Assembly: GCA_937903315.1 (NCBI GenBank)
Contig: CALCZO010000284.1
Coordinates: forward strand, 1 to 5,991
Source of the DNA: an uncultured Alphaproteobacteria bacterium
GTDB taxonomy: Bacteria; Pseudomonadota; Alphaproteobacteria; Rhizobiales; Beijerinckiaceae
Length of the DNA stretch: 5,991 nt
Direction of reading: 5' to 3'
How positions within the stretch are numbered: position 1 is the stretch's first letter; every line of letters begins with the position of its first letter. The position numbers were made by a program, and so were the translations under genes. Below the pieces are notes generated by a model that made no database searches, was not told the origin of the DNA, and saw only the letters and a list, made by a program, of their open reading frames with translations. Below are positions 1 to 5,991 of this stretch, piece after piece.

Positions 1-136
1 ACGGCGGTCATGGCGGGCTCCGGGTCCAGGGACAGTCGACCTCCGTGCTTTGGCATTTTTGGCGAAACTGTGGCAACCCCCCTACAGCCGCTTGCGCCGG
101 TTTGGCCTAACAGTCATGGTGATTGCGATCGGACCC

Positions 137-142
137 GAAAGG
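137..142 (+). promoter_or_regulatory. Shine-Dalgarno site favouring the ATG at 154
   Basis: GAAAGG lies 11 bases before the ATG at 154. It is a modest match to the anti-Shine-Dalgarno sequence at slightly long spacing. It supports the shorter reading of the membrane protein over the in-frame ATG at position 10, which has too little upstream sequence in the window to judge. Confidence 0.4.
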
Positions 143-153
143 CAGCCGGCATC

Positions 154-1422
154 ATGCCAGATGCATCCTCCATCGAGACGCGCGAGACCCGCTCGTACGA
201 TTCCCCTGCGCGCGAGGCGGCGGGATTGTTGCTGCGCATCGGTTTTGGCTTGATCGTTCTGGTGGCGCCGGTCGCTGCGGTCTATTCCCGGCGCTCGTTT
301 GCCGTGCTTGTGCCGATCGGGTCGTTCCTGATCATCGTCTCGGCGCTGGTGCTGAGCGGGGAAGGGTTTTTCCGGCGGGTGCGTGCCATGTTCAGCGCGC
401 CGCTCGGGCTCGTCGCGCTCCTGCTGGCGCTGTGGCTGATGTTGTCGCTGGTCTGGACTCCCTTCCCCGCCTCTGCCGCTGAACGGGCTGCGCGCAGCCT
501 TGGCAACGGCCTGCTGGCCCTGGCGGTCGCCGCCGCGTTGCCGGAGCGGATGCGGGCCTCGAACCTGCATCTGATGAGCATCGGCGTTGCCCTGGCGACG
601 CTGGCGCTCAGCATCACGGCGCTGATCGCACCGTTTTCCGCCGCGGCGGTGAACGATCCTGAAGCACCGACTTTCGGGCGCGCCGCGGTTGCCGCCAATG
701 TCATGGTCTGGCCGGCCGTGGCCTGGACCTTCATGCGTGCGCGCCATTGGCAGGGCATTGCGCTGATCGTGGTCTCGGCGCTCGCAACCGCGAGCAGCGG
801 ATCGCTCGATGCTGCCGTCTCGCTGGTTGCGGCGCTGCTGGTGTTTCTGGCTGCGCGGGCCAACGCACCGCTGACCGGCAGGACGATGGCCATTGCCACC
901 GCTACCGCGACCGTTCTGGCGCCGCTGGTCGCCATTGGCGCGCGCACGCTCAGACAATCGCTTGCGCTGGCACCTGAAAACCTGATCAGCCAGATCGGCT
1001 TGTGGGCCGACGAGTTTCTCAAGGAGCCGGCCCGGCTTCTTACCGGCCATGGCTTTGATGCCACCTACCGCGCCCAGCTCGCCGGGATGATCAACCCCAA
1101 CGGACCTGACGGCATCCTGCCGATGCTGTGGTTCGATCTCGGCCTGCCCGGCGCGGTCCTGCTCGCCGCCCTGCTGTACGGCGCATTTTCCGCTTTGAGG
1201 ATGATGGGCCAGCCGCTCGCGCAGACCGGCATGGCCGTTCTGACGGCAGCGACGGTGTTCGCGTTTCTCGACCCGACGGCGATGCAGGCCTGGTGGCAGA
1301 GCGTGCTGATCGTGGCCGGCATGATGATGGTCGCCGTGCATAACGGCCAGTACCGGACTGCACGGCCGGCCGCTGCGGTGCGGGCGCCGGAAATGCCGAT
1401 CCAGAATGCAGAGCGCCATTGA
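154..1422 (+). CDS. O-antigen ligase/polymerase (WaaL/Wzy)-like polytopic inner-membrane protein, catalytic motif altered
   Basis: This 422-residue, strongly hydrophobic protein has roughly 11-12 membrane segments (about 24-43, 47-67, 81-101, 115-130, 139-160, 178-194, 200-233, 245-263, 321-343, 358-373, 382-396). A long hydrophilic loop lies at about 264-320. The segment SLVWTPFPASAAER (98-111) and the loop end GHGFDA (298-303) followed by WFDLGLPG (326-333) resemble the O-antigen ligase/polymerase superfamily, whose members transfer or polymerise lipid-linked glycans on the periplasmic face of the inner membrane. The WaaL signature H[NSQ]-x9-GxxG appears here as D319-G320-x9-GLPG, so the usual histidine is absent and true ligase activity is doubtful. 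I chose the ATG at 154 because GAAAGG precedes it by 11 bases. An in-frame ATG at position 10 would add 48 residues with no visible domain or membrane segment. The next gene on the same strand is 102 bp away, and cotranscription is uncertain. Family assignment is moderate; the substrate is unknown. Confidence 0.62.
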   Translation: MPDASSIETRETRSYDSPAREAAGLLLRIGFGLIVLVAPVAAVYSRRSFAVLVPIGSFLIIVSALVLSGEGFFRRVRAMFSAPLGLVALLLALWLMLSLVWTPFPASAAERAARSLGNGLLALAVAAALPERMRASNLHLMSIGVALATLALSITALIAPFSAAAVNDPEAPTFGRAAVAANVMVWPAVAWTFMRARHWQGIALIVVSALATASSGSLDAAVSLVAALLVFLAARANAPLTGRTMAIATATATVLAPLVAIGARTLRQSLALAPENLISQIGLWADEFLKEPARLLTGHGFDATYRAQLAGMINPNGPDGILPMLWFDLGLPGAVLLAALLYGAFSALRMMGQPLAQTGMAVLTAATVFAFLDPTAMQAWWQSVLIVAGMMMVAVHNGQYRTARPAAAVRAPEMPIQNAERH

Positions 1423-1524
1423 CCTTGGGCGCTGCGCCGCAAATATTGAACGCACACCCCTTACGCAGCGGCTCTCGTCGATCGCCGGCGGATCGTTGCG
1501 TTGAACGGACATGAAAGACAGGCA

Positions 1525-2691
1525 ATGACCCGTATCGATCCCCGCATCGTCGCGCTCAAGAGCGATGTGGCCGAATGGCGCCGGACGATCCATTCCAACC
1601 CCGAAGTGCTGTACGATGTGGTGCAGACCGCCGCATTCGTTGCCGCCAAGCTGCGCTCGTTCGGCGTTGACGAGGTGGTCGAGGGACTGGGGCGGACCGG
1701 CGTCGTCGGGATCATCAAGGGCCGGTCGACGGCCAGCGGCCGTGTCGTCGGCCTGCGGGCCGACATGGACGCCCTGCCGATCACAGAGCAGACCAACCTG
1801 CCCTATGCCTCGAAGAACCCCGGCAAGATGCACGCCTGTGGCCATGACGGGCACACCGCGATGCTGCTGGGAACCGCCCGCCATCTGGCGGAGACCCGTG
1901 ATTTCGATGGCTCGGTCGCTGTCATTTTCCAGCCGGCAGAGGAAGGCGGCGCCGGCGCCAAGGCGATGCTGGATGATGGCCTGGTCAGCCGCTTCGGCAT
2001 TCAGGAATTCTATGGCCTGCATAACCTGCCGGGTCTGCCGGTCGGCCATTTCGGCCTGCGGGCCGGACCGTTGATGGCAGCAACCGTCTATTTCCATATC
2101 GTGATCGAGGCACGTGGCGCCCATGCCGCCAAGCCGCACGAGGGGATCGATCCGGTGCTGATCGGCGCGCATATGATCACGGCATTGCAGTCGATTGCCT
2201 CGCGCACGACCGACCCGCTTAAATCCGTCGTCGTCTCGGTCACCTGCATGCACGCCGGCGATGCGATGAACGTCATTCCGCAGACAGCGGAACTGAAAGG
2301 CACCGTCCGGTTTCTCGAAAAGGAAATCGGCCAGCAGACCGAGGCACGGTTCCGGGCGATCGTCGAGCATTCGGCGCGGATGTTCGGGGCCGAGGCGCGG
2401 CTCGAATACCGTTACGGCTACCCCGTCACCGTCAATCATGCCGAGCAGTCGCGCTTTGCCGCCGATGTCGCGCGCAGCTTTGCCGAAGGGGTCGACGATG
2501 ACCTGCCGCCGATGATGGGCGGCGAGGATTTCTCCTACATGCTGGAGACGCGTCCGGGCAGCTTCCTGTTCATCGGCAACGGTGACAGCGCGCCGCTGCA
2601 CAACCCCGGCTTCGATTTCGACGACCGGGCCATTCCCTACGGAATCGCGTTCTTTTCCGGTGTTGTCGCGCGGGCCATGCCGGCCGGCTGA
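1525..2691 (+). CDS. M20 family (M20D, HipO-like) metal-dependent amidohydrolase
   Basis: This 388-residue cytoplasmic enzyme has the usual length of the HipO/N-acyl-amino-acid amidohydrolase group, which cleaves amide bonds of N-acyl amino acids such as hippurate or N-acetyl amino acids with two metal ions. The whole fold is visible. WRRTIHSNPE lies at 18-27 and LRADMDALPI at 77-86. HACGHDGH (103-110) carries metal ligands C105 and H107. PAEEGGAGA (137-145) carries the probable catalytic base E139 and ligand E140. GLHNLPG (164-170) carries H166. The inserted dimerisation domain contains GAHAAKPHEGIDP (198-210), MGGEDFSYM is at 331-339, and the C-terminal ligand H359 sits in LHNP. No key residue is missing and there is no signal peptide. 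The ATG at 1525 fits the family N-terminus, with purine-rich GAAAGA six bases upstream. An in-frame TTG at 1501, preceded by GGCGGA, would add eight residues and cannot be excluded. The substrate cannot be read from sequence. Its stop lies 6 bp from that of the convergent protease gene. Confidence 0.92.
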   Translation: MTRIDPRIVALKSDVAEWRRTIHSNPEVLYDVVQTAAFVAAKLRSFGVDEVVEGLGRTGVVGIIKGRSTASGRVVGLRADMDALPITEQTNLPYASKNPGKMHACGHDGHTAMLLGTARHLAETRDFDGSVAVIFQPAEEGGAGAKAMLDDGLVSRFGIQEFYGLHNLPGLPVGHFGLRAGPLMAATVYFHIVIEARGAHAAKPHEGIDPVLIGAHMITALQSIASRTTDPLKSVVVSVTCMHAGDAMNVIPQTAELKGTVRFLEKEIGQQTEARFRAIVEHSARMFGAEARLEYRYGYPVTVNHAEQSRFAADVARSFAEGVDDDLPPMMGGEDFSYMLETRPGSFLFIGNGDSAPLHNPGFDFDDRAIPYGIAFFSGVVARAMPAG

Positions 2692-2697
2692 GACCCG

Positions 2698-3759
2698 TCA
2701 GGCGCGCCGCCCCCACGGCGACAGGCGCTGGTCGAGCAGAACAGCAGCATCGCGGGTGAACGATGGCGGCGTCGGAGCAACATCCGGCGTGCGTCCGCCG
2801 GCATGGAGGACGAGCGCGGCAATGCGGTCCTCGATCGGCGGATGGGTCGCAAACAGGTCGACAAAGCCTGAATGCTGGTTCTCGATGCACATTTCCATCA
2901 GTCCGGACGGAGCGCCGGGGATTTCCGCGTGGCCGGAGATCTTGAGCAGCGCCGAGATCATCGCGTCAGGGTCCTTGGTCAGTTCGACCGCGCCGGCATC
3001 GGCGAGATACTCGCGGGTGCGCGACAGGGCAAAGCGCAGCATGCCGGACAGCACCCACGCGACGATGATGATCGCGATGGCGAGAAACAGCGCGGCGGCG
3101 GCTGGCCCCGCCCGGCGGTCCTTGTGCCCGTCGCCATCGGAATAGCGCACCTGCGGACCGTAGGCGAACCAGCGATAGAGCAGTTCGGCAACGAACGAGA
3201 TGACCCCGGCGATGATGACCGCAATCACCATCAGGCGGACGTCACCATTGCGGATATGTGTCAGTTCATGGGCCAGCACCGCTTCCAGTTCGCGCTTGTC
3301 GAGCGCTTCAAGCAGGCCGCGCGTGACGGTGACGGCATATTGCTGCTCGGTCATGCCGCTGGCAAAGGCGTTGAGAACCTCGCTTTCCATGATCTTGAGC
3401 TGGGGCATGGTGACCCCGCGCGAGATGCAGAGGTTTTCCAGAAGATTGTAGAGTTCCGGCGCCTCGGCGCGGCTGACCGGATGACTGTCGGTCAGCGCAT
3501 CGATCATCCGCTGGTGAAAGAGATAGGCGATCCCGATCCAGCCGAGGGCGGCAGCGGTGGCCAGAGGCGCGTGGCGCAGCGTCGCCTCACCTGCCCGCCT
3601 GATCATCACATCCAGCGTAGGCCCTCCCGCAAGGGACTCGGCCATCAGAGCGCCGGCGAAGACCATCAGATAGACCAGCAGGAACAGCCCGCCGATCAAC
3701 AGGATCGACCGGCGCCGATTGGCGCGGATATGGGTATAGAGGCCGAAGGCGCCGCTCAT
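2698..3759 (-). CDS. M48 family (HtpX-like) membrane zinc metalloprotease
   Basis: This 353-residue integral membrane protease of the M48 family should cut membrane or misfolded envelope proteins using zinc. The catalytic motif is HELTH at 164-168 (ligands H164 and H168, general base E165). The third ligand is probably E250 in SRTREYLADAGA (246-257). NAFASG (130-135) and the C-terminal ATHPPIEDRI (304-313) are further family signatures. Hydrophobic segments lie at about 17-41, 65-81, 174-196 and 219-240, the last two between the HExxH motif and the third ligand as in HtpX. It is longer than classical HtpX (about 290 residues), with extra N-terminal sequence between the first two membrane segments and a hydrophilic C-terminal tail, so I do not assign the htpX symbol. 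The start is well supported: GGGAGGGG ends six bases before the ATG at 3759. It follows the LemA gene by 20 bp and is almost certainly translated from the same message. The active site is intact. Confidence 0.93.
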   Translation of the reverse strand: MSGAFGLYTHIRANRRRSILLIGGLFLLVYLMVFAGALMAESLAGGPTLDVMIRRAGEATLRHAPLATAAALGWIGIAYLFHQRMIDALTDSHPVSRAEAPELYNLLENLCISRGVTMPQLKIMESEVLNAFASGMTEQQYAVTVTRGLLEALDKRELEAVLAHELTHIRNGDVRLMVIAVIIAGVISFVAELLYRWFAYGPQVRYSDGDGHKDRRAGPAAAALFLAIAIIIVAWVLSGMLRFALSRTREYLADAGAVELTKDPDAMISALLKISGHAEIPGAPSGLMEMCIENQHSGFVDLFATHPPIEDRIAALVLHAGGRTPDVAPTPPSFTRDAAVLLDQRLSPWGRRA

Positions 3760-3765
3760 CCGCAG

Positions 3766-3773
3766 CCCCTCCC
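3766..3773 (-). promoter_or_regulatory. Strong Shine-Dalgarno site of the M48 protease gene
   Basis: On the - strand GGGAGGGG stands six bases before the ATG. It lies wholly in the 20-bp gap after the LemA stop codon. This fixes the start and indicates independent ribosome loading within a shared transcript. Confidence 0.7.
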
Positions 3774-3779
3774 GATGGG

Positions 3780-4343
3780 TCAGAACTTCACTTGCGGCGG
3801 GGCGGCATCAAGCGTCTTGCGGGTGTCGCCGCCCAGATCGAACAGCGTCATCGCCTGAAAGCCGAACTGGCGGGCCAGAAGCACCGCGGGGAAGCTCTCG
3901 ATGCCGGCGTTGAATTCGGCGACCGCGTTGTTGAAGAACCGGCGCGCGGCGGCGAGCTTGTTCTCGATGTCGGACAACTCGGTCTGCAATTGCTGGAAAT
4001 TGGTGTTGGCCTTCAGATCGGGATAGGCTTCCGACAGGGCGATCAGCCGTCCGAGTGCCCCGCTCAGCCCAGCTTCCGCCTGCGCCTGTCCCGCGGTGCC
4101 CTGCGCTGACATGGCGCTGTTGCGCGCCTTGATCACCGCATCGAGCGTATCCTTCTCATGAGCCGCATAGCCTTTGACGGTCTCGACGAGGTTGGGGATG
4201 AGGTCGTGGCGCTGCTTGAGCTGCACGTCGATATCGGCAAAAGCCTGATGCGCCCGCTGGCGCATGGTCACGAGGCCATTGTAGAGCCCAACGCCCCACA
4301 GCGCCAACCCGACGAGAACCGCAAGAATTACCCAGCCTGACAT
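3780..4343 (-). CDS. lemA: LemA family membrane-anchored protein
   Basis: This 187-residue protein has the typical LemA architecture: a single N-terminal membrane anchor (about 4-20) and then a long helical, coiled-coil-rich domain. Family hallmarks are YNGLVTMRQRAHQAFADIDV (21-40), KQRHDLIPNLVETVKGYA, the SEAYPDLKANTNFQQLQ segment, and FNNAVAEFNAGIESFP near the end. The family is widespread, and its biochemical role is poorly defined; it is commonly encoded next to M48 or HtpX-like proteases, as here. I infer that it acts with the downstream protease as a membrane-bound partner, but nothing in the sequence proves this. The start at 4343 is supported by AGGGGAG seven bases upstream. The gene lies 92 bp after the end of the ABC transporter gene, a gap containing inverted repeats and a weak promoter-like pair, so it may have its own promoter. 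The protein is full length and intact. Confidence 0.94.
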   Translation of the reverse strand: MSGWVILAVLVGLALWGVGLYNGLVTMRQRAHQAFADIDVQLKQRHDLIPNLVETVKGYAAHEKDTLDAVIKARNSAMSAQGTAGQAQAEAGLSGALGRLIALSEAYPDLKANTNFQQLQTELSDIENKLAAARRFFNNAVAEFNAGIESFPAVLLARQFGFQAMTLFDLGGDTRKTLDAAPPQVKF

Positions 4344-4350
4344 GGTCGCT

Positions 4351-4357
4351 CTCCCCT
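4351..4357 (-). promoter_or_regulatory. Shine-Dalgarno site of lemA
   Basis: On the - strand AGGGGAG lies seven bases before the ATG at 4343. It is a near-ideal site and confirms the short N-terminus that leads directly into the membrane anchor. Confidence 0.7.
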
Positions 4358-4366
4358 GTTGCCAAC

Positions 4367-4385
4367 ATCGCGGAACCGTCGCGAT
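4367..4385. repeat. Perfect 6-bp inverted repeat in the lemA leader
   Basis: ATCGCG and CGCGAT are separated by seven bases (GAACCGT on the + strand). CCA outside the left arm and TGG outside the right arm could extend the pairing across a small bulge. The structure lies about 10 bases upstream of the lemA Shine-Dalgarno site. It could be an operator or an RNA hairpin in the 5' leader. No T-run follows on the - strand, so it is not a standard intrinsic terminator. Confidence 0.4.
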
Positions 4386-4393
4386 TGGAACAG

Positions 4394-4416
4394 CCCGCAG
4401 TCTACAGGAGTGCGGG
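4394..4416 (-). terminator. Weak hairpin after the ABC transporter gene, possible terminator
   Basis: CCCGCA (4394-4399) and TGCGGG (4411-4416) form a perfect 6-bp GC-rich stem with an 11-base loop, starting 19 bases after the stop of the ABC gene on the - strand. The sequence after the stem on that strand is CTGTTCC, not a run of T, so any termination would be inefficient. It may equally be chance or a regulatory site, because it overlaps the promoter-like pair below. Confidence 0.25.
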
Positions 4417-4427
4417 GGTGACGCAAA
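4399..4427 (-). promoter_or_regulatory. Candidate sigma-70-type promoter for lemA and the M48 gene
   Basis: On the - strand TTTGCG (4427-4422) and TAGACT (4404-4399) are separated by 17 bases. They match the -35 and -10 consensus at 3 of 6 and 4 of 6 positions. The spacing and the position about 55 bases before the lemA start are reasonable, but matches of this quality occur by chance. The -10 box overlaps one arm of the inverted repeat at 4394-4416. Confidence 0.22.
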
Positions 4428-4435
4428 GAGGCTCG

Positions 4436-5991
4436 TCAGGCCCCGCCGGGCAGAAACGCCGCCTGCATCAGCGCGCGCGTGTATTCATGCTGCGGCGCCG
4501 TGATGATCGCCTCGGTGTCGCCCTCTTCGACGATCCGCCCATCCTTCAGCACGATGATCCGGTCCGCCATCGCCCGCACCACCTTGAGGTCATGGCTGAT
4601 GAACAGATAGGCGAGGCCATGCTGTTGCTGGAGGCTGCGGAGCAGATCGAGGATCGTCTTCTGCACCGTACGGTCCAGCGCCGATGTCGGCTCGTCGAGA
4701 AGGATCAGCCGCGGCTTGAGCACCAGCGCACGGGCAATCGCGATCCGCTGGCGCTGACCGCCGGAGAACGCATGCGGAAAGCGGTTTCGCAAGGCGGGAT
4801 CGATCCCGACCGCCGTCAGGGACTCGGCGACCCGTGCCTCCCTTTGATGACGCGGCAGGAACGGTTCGTGCACCTTCAGGCCCTCTCCGACGATATCGCC
4901 CACGGTCATAGCCGGCGACAGCGATCCGAACGGATCCTGAAACACCACCTGCATGTGATGCCGCAGCGCGCGCAGGTCGCGCTCAGGCAGGGCCGAAAGG
5001 TCCGTCGGTCCGAAGCGGACCTGCCCGCTGGCTGGCACCAGACGCAGCAGCGCCCGCCCGAGCGTGGATTTGCCCGAACCTGATTCGCCGACAATGCCAA
5101 GGGTTTCGCCCGCGCGGATGCTCAACGAGACATCGTCAACGGCAACAAACGCGGGCGGACGGCGCGCCAGCAGGCGGCGCTGCCGGTCGAAGGCGACGGA
5201 GAGATGCGAGGCGGACAAGAGGGTCTCGTCCGGCACCTGCCGCCGCCGGTCCGGACGCACAGGTTCGGCGTCGAGCAGCATCCGCGTATAGCCGCTCCGG
5301 GGCGCGCGGAAGACGGCGTCGGTCGACCCCTGCTCGACGATCTCGCCTGCCCGCATCACCACGATCCGGCCGGCATGGCGGCGGACGAGATTGAGATCGT
5401 GACTGATCAGCGCCACGGCCATGCCGAACCGGTCTTTAAGATCATTGATCAGGTCCAGAATCTGCGCCTGGATCGTGACGTCGAGGGCCGTCGTCGGTTC
5501 ATCGGCGATCAGCAGCTTCGGCCGGTGGGCAATGGCCATGGCGATCATCACGCGCTGACGCTGGCCACCGGACAGCTGATGCGGATAGGCTTGGAAGCGC
5601 TCGCCCGGGTCCGGCATCTGCACAAGCGACAGCAACTCGCGCGCATGGTCGCGCGCGGCACGGGCCGAAAGGCCGGAATGCCGGCGGATCGGCAGCATCA
5701 TCTGCGCGCCGATGGGATAGAGCGGATCGAGAGACGACATCGGCTCCTGAAAGATCATGCCGATGTTCTTGCCGCGGATCCGGTTGATCTCGCGCTCGGC
5801 CATTCCGATCAGGTTGCGGCCCATGAAACGGGCCGTTCCGCTGGCCGTCCCGTTGGCTGACAGCAGGCCCATCACCGCCTGCATGGTCTGGCTCTTGCCC
5901 GACCCCGACTCCCCGACAATCCCGACCGTCTCGCCCGGATGGATGGCGAAGCTCACCCCGCGCACAGCATCGACCGCGCCGAAATCGCCGG
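4436..5991 (-). CDS. yejF: Peptide ABC transporter ATP-binding protein with two fused nucleotide-binding domains, YejF-like (5' end outside window)
   Basis: This cytoplasmic ATPase carries two complete nucleotide-binding domains and would drive import of oligopeptides through a partner permease pair, as YejF does for YejABE (microcin C and dipeptide/oligopeptide uptake). Numbering from the GTG codon at 5965, domain 1 has Walker A GESGSGKS (18-25), Q-loop FQEP (72-75), signature LSGGQRQRV (131-139), Walker B LLIADE (151-156) and switch H189. Domain 2 has Walker A 293-300, Q-loop FQDP (342-345), signature FSGGQRQRI (400-408), Walker B LILLDE (420-425) and H458. Both domains end in the oligopeptide-transporter type tail (GYTRMLLDAEP at 225-235, EYTRALMQ at 494-501). 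LDRTVQ and LAYLFISHDL in domain 2 are close to my memory of E. coli YejF. That GTG is not the start: the frame stays open to the window edge with FGAVDA, normal family sequence, so about 20-30 residues are missing. Both ATP sites look competent. The nearest alternative is another Dpp/Opp/Gsi-type double ATPase. Confidence 0.9.
   Translation of the reverse strand, partial: GDFGAVDAVRGVSFAIHPGETVGIVGESGSGKSQTMQAVMGLLSANGTASGTARFMGRNLIGMAEREINRIRGKNIGMIFQEPMSSLDPLYPIGAQMMLPIRRHSGLSARAARDHARELLSLVQMPDPGERFQAYPHQLSGGQRQRVMIAMAIAHRPKLLIADEPTTALDVTIQAQILDLINDLKDRFGMAVALISHDLNLVRRHAGRIVVMRAGEIVEQGSTDAVFRAPRSGYTRMLLDAEPVRPDRRRQVPDETLLSASHLSVAFDRQRRLLARRPPAFVAVDDVSLSIRAGETLGIVGESGSGKSTLGRALLRLVPASGQVRFGPTDLSALPERDLRALRHHMQVVFQDPFGSLSPAMTVGDIVGEGLKVHEPFLPRHQREARVAESLTAVGIDPALRNRFPHAFSGGQRQRIAIARALVLKPRLILLDEPTSALDRTVQKTILDLLRSLQQQHGLAYLFISHDLKVVRAMADRIIVLKDGRIVEEGDTEAIITAPQHEYTRALMQAAFLPGGA

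Noticed and set aside
50..64. Possible sigma-54 promoter or T-run terminator around TGGCATTTTTGGC
   Set aside because: The GG and GC elements are 10 rather than 12 bases apart, and no GC-rich stem precedes the five T bases.
10..153. A 48-residue N-terminal extension of the membrane protein, starting at ATG 10
   Set aside because: The extension has no membrane segment, signal or domain. The ATG at 154 has an upstream Shine-Dalgarno-like site and gives a normal short cytoplasmic N-terminus.
1428..1438. GGCGC-T-GCGCC palindrome after the membrane protein gene, as a terminator
   Set aside because: The loop is too small for the full stem and no T-run follows, so termination is not supported.
1511..1528. 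A five-codon mini-ORF (MKDRQ) whose stop overlaps the amidohydrolase ATG as ATGA
   Set aside because: It has no ribosome-binding site of its own, and so short a frame is expected by chance. A translational-coupling role would need conservation in relatives.
82..2601. An open frame of 839 codons on the - strand across both + strand genes
   Set aside because: Its codons lie exactly opposite those of the two real genes, which share a frame. It would be broken only by sense TTA, CTA or TCA codons, and these are avoided in this GC-rich genome. Its translation is rich in H, Q, R and D with no domain, whereas the sense strand encodes clear families.
2872..3858. A 328-codon open frame on the + strand opposite the M48 gene and the end of lemA
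   Set aside because: It is the same codon-aligned antisense effect. The - strand product has the full HELTH protease signature and a strong ribosome-binding site; the + strand product has no recognisable domain.
4385..5083. A 232-codon open frame on the + strand opposite the ABC ATPase
   Set aside because: It is codon-aligned with the ATPase on the other strand, is low in hydrophobic residues and has no motif. It is explained by codon bias.
5204..5860. A 218-codon open frame on the + strand opposite the first ATPase domain
   Set aside because: It lies opposite conserved Walker A, signature and Walker B coding sequence and is a shadow of it.
5060..5945. Similar DNA at about 5070-5110 and 5900-5935, as a repeat
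   Set aside because: Both encode GET-x-GIVGESGSGKS, the Walker A region of the two homologous domains. The similarity is protein homology, not a mobile or regulatory repeat.
5963..5965. GTG at 5965 as the true start of the ABC ATPase
   Set aside because: The upstream frame stays open to the window edge and encodes normal family sequence (FGAVDA before V-R-G-V-S-F). Starting here would remove the beginning of the first domain.

Overview
The window is GC-rich, densely packed bacterial DNA. Gene content and codon use (TTA, CTA and TCA almost absent) suggest an alphaproteobacterium, most likely in the Hyphomicrobiales (Rhizobiales). That placement is inferred from the style of the proteins, not from a marker gene. 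There are no rRNA or tRNA genes, CRISPR arrays, insertion sequences or phage genes. It looks like ordinary chromosomal backbone.

Layout: two genes on the + strand converge on three genes on the - strand. On the + strand, 154-1422 encodes a polytopic membrane protein of the O-antigen ligase/polymerase (WaaL/Wzy) type whose signature histidine is missing. After a 102-bp gap, 1525-2691 encodes an intact M20-family, HipO-like amidohydrolase. On the - strand, reading right to left, come a YejF-like peptide ABC transporter ATPase with two nucleotide-binding domains (4436-5991, start beyond the right edge), a LemA-family protein (3780-4343) and an M48 (HtpX-like) membrane metalloprotease (2698-3759). 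The last two are 20 bp apart, each with a strong Shine-Dalgarno sequence, and are very probably one transcript. The amidohydrolase and the M48 gene meet tail to tail with only 6 bp between their stop codons.

Function: LemA plus an M48 protease is a recurrent pair and probably acts in envelope proteolysis or quality control. The YejF-like ATPase would energise uptake of oligopeptides; its permease and binding-protein genes would be expected just beyond the right edge. The M20 enzyme would cleave N-acyl amino acids or related amides in the cytoplasm. A shared theme of peptide and amide handling is possible, but the opposite orientation of the M20 gene argues against one operon. The O-antigen ligase-like protein has no obvious link to the rest.

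Non-coding stretches are short (1-153, 1423-1524, 3760-3779, 4344-4435). Only 4344-4435 holds structure worth noting: two perfect 6-bp inverted repeats and a weak promoter-like pair upstream of lemA. I found no convincing undescribed system. The best lead is the altered ligase motif in the first gene.
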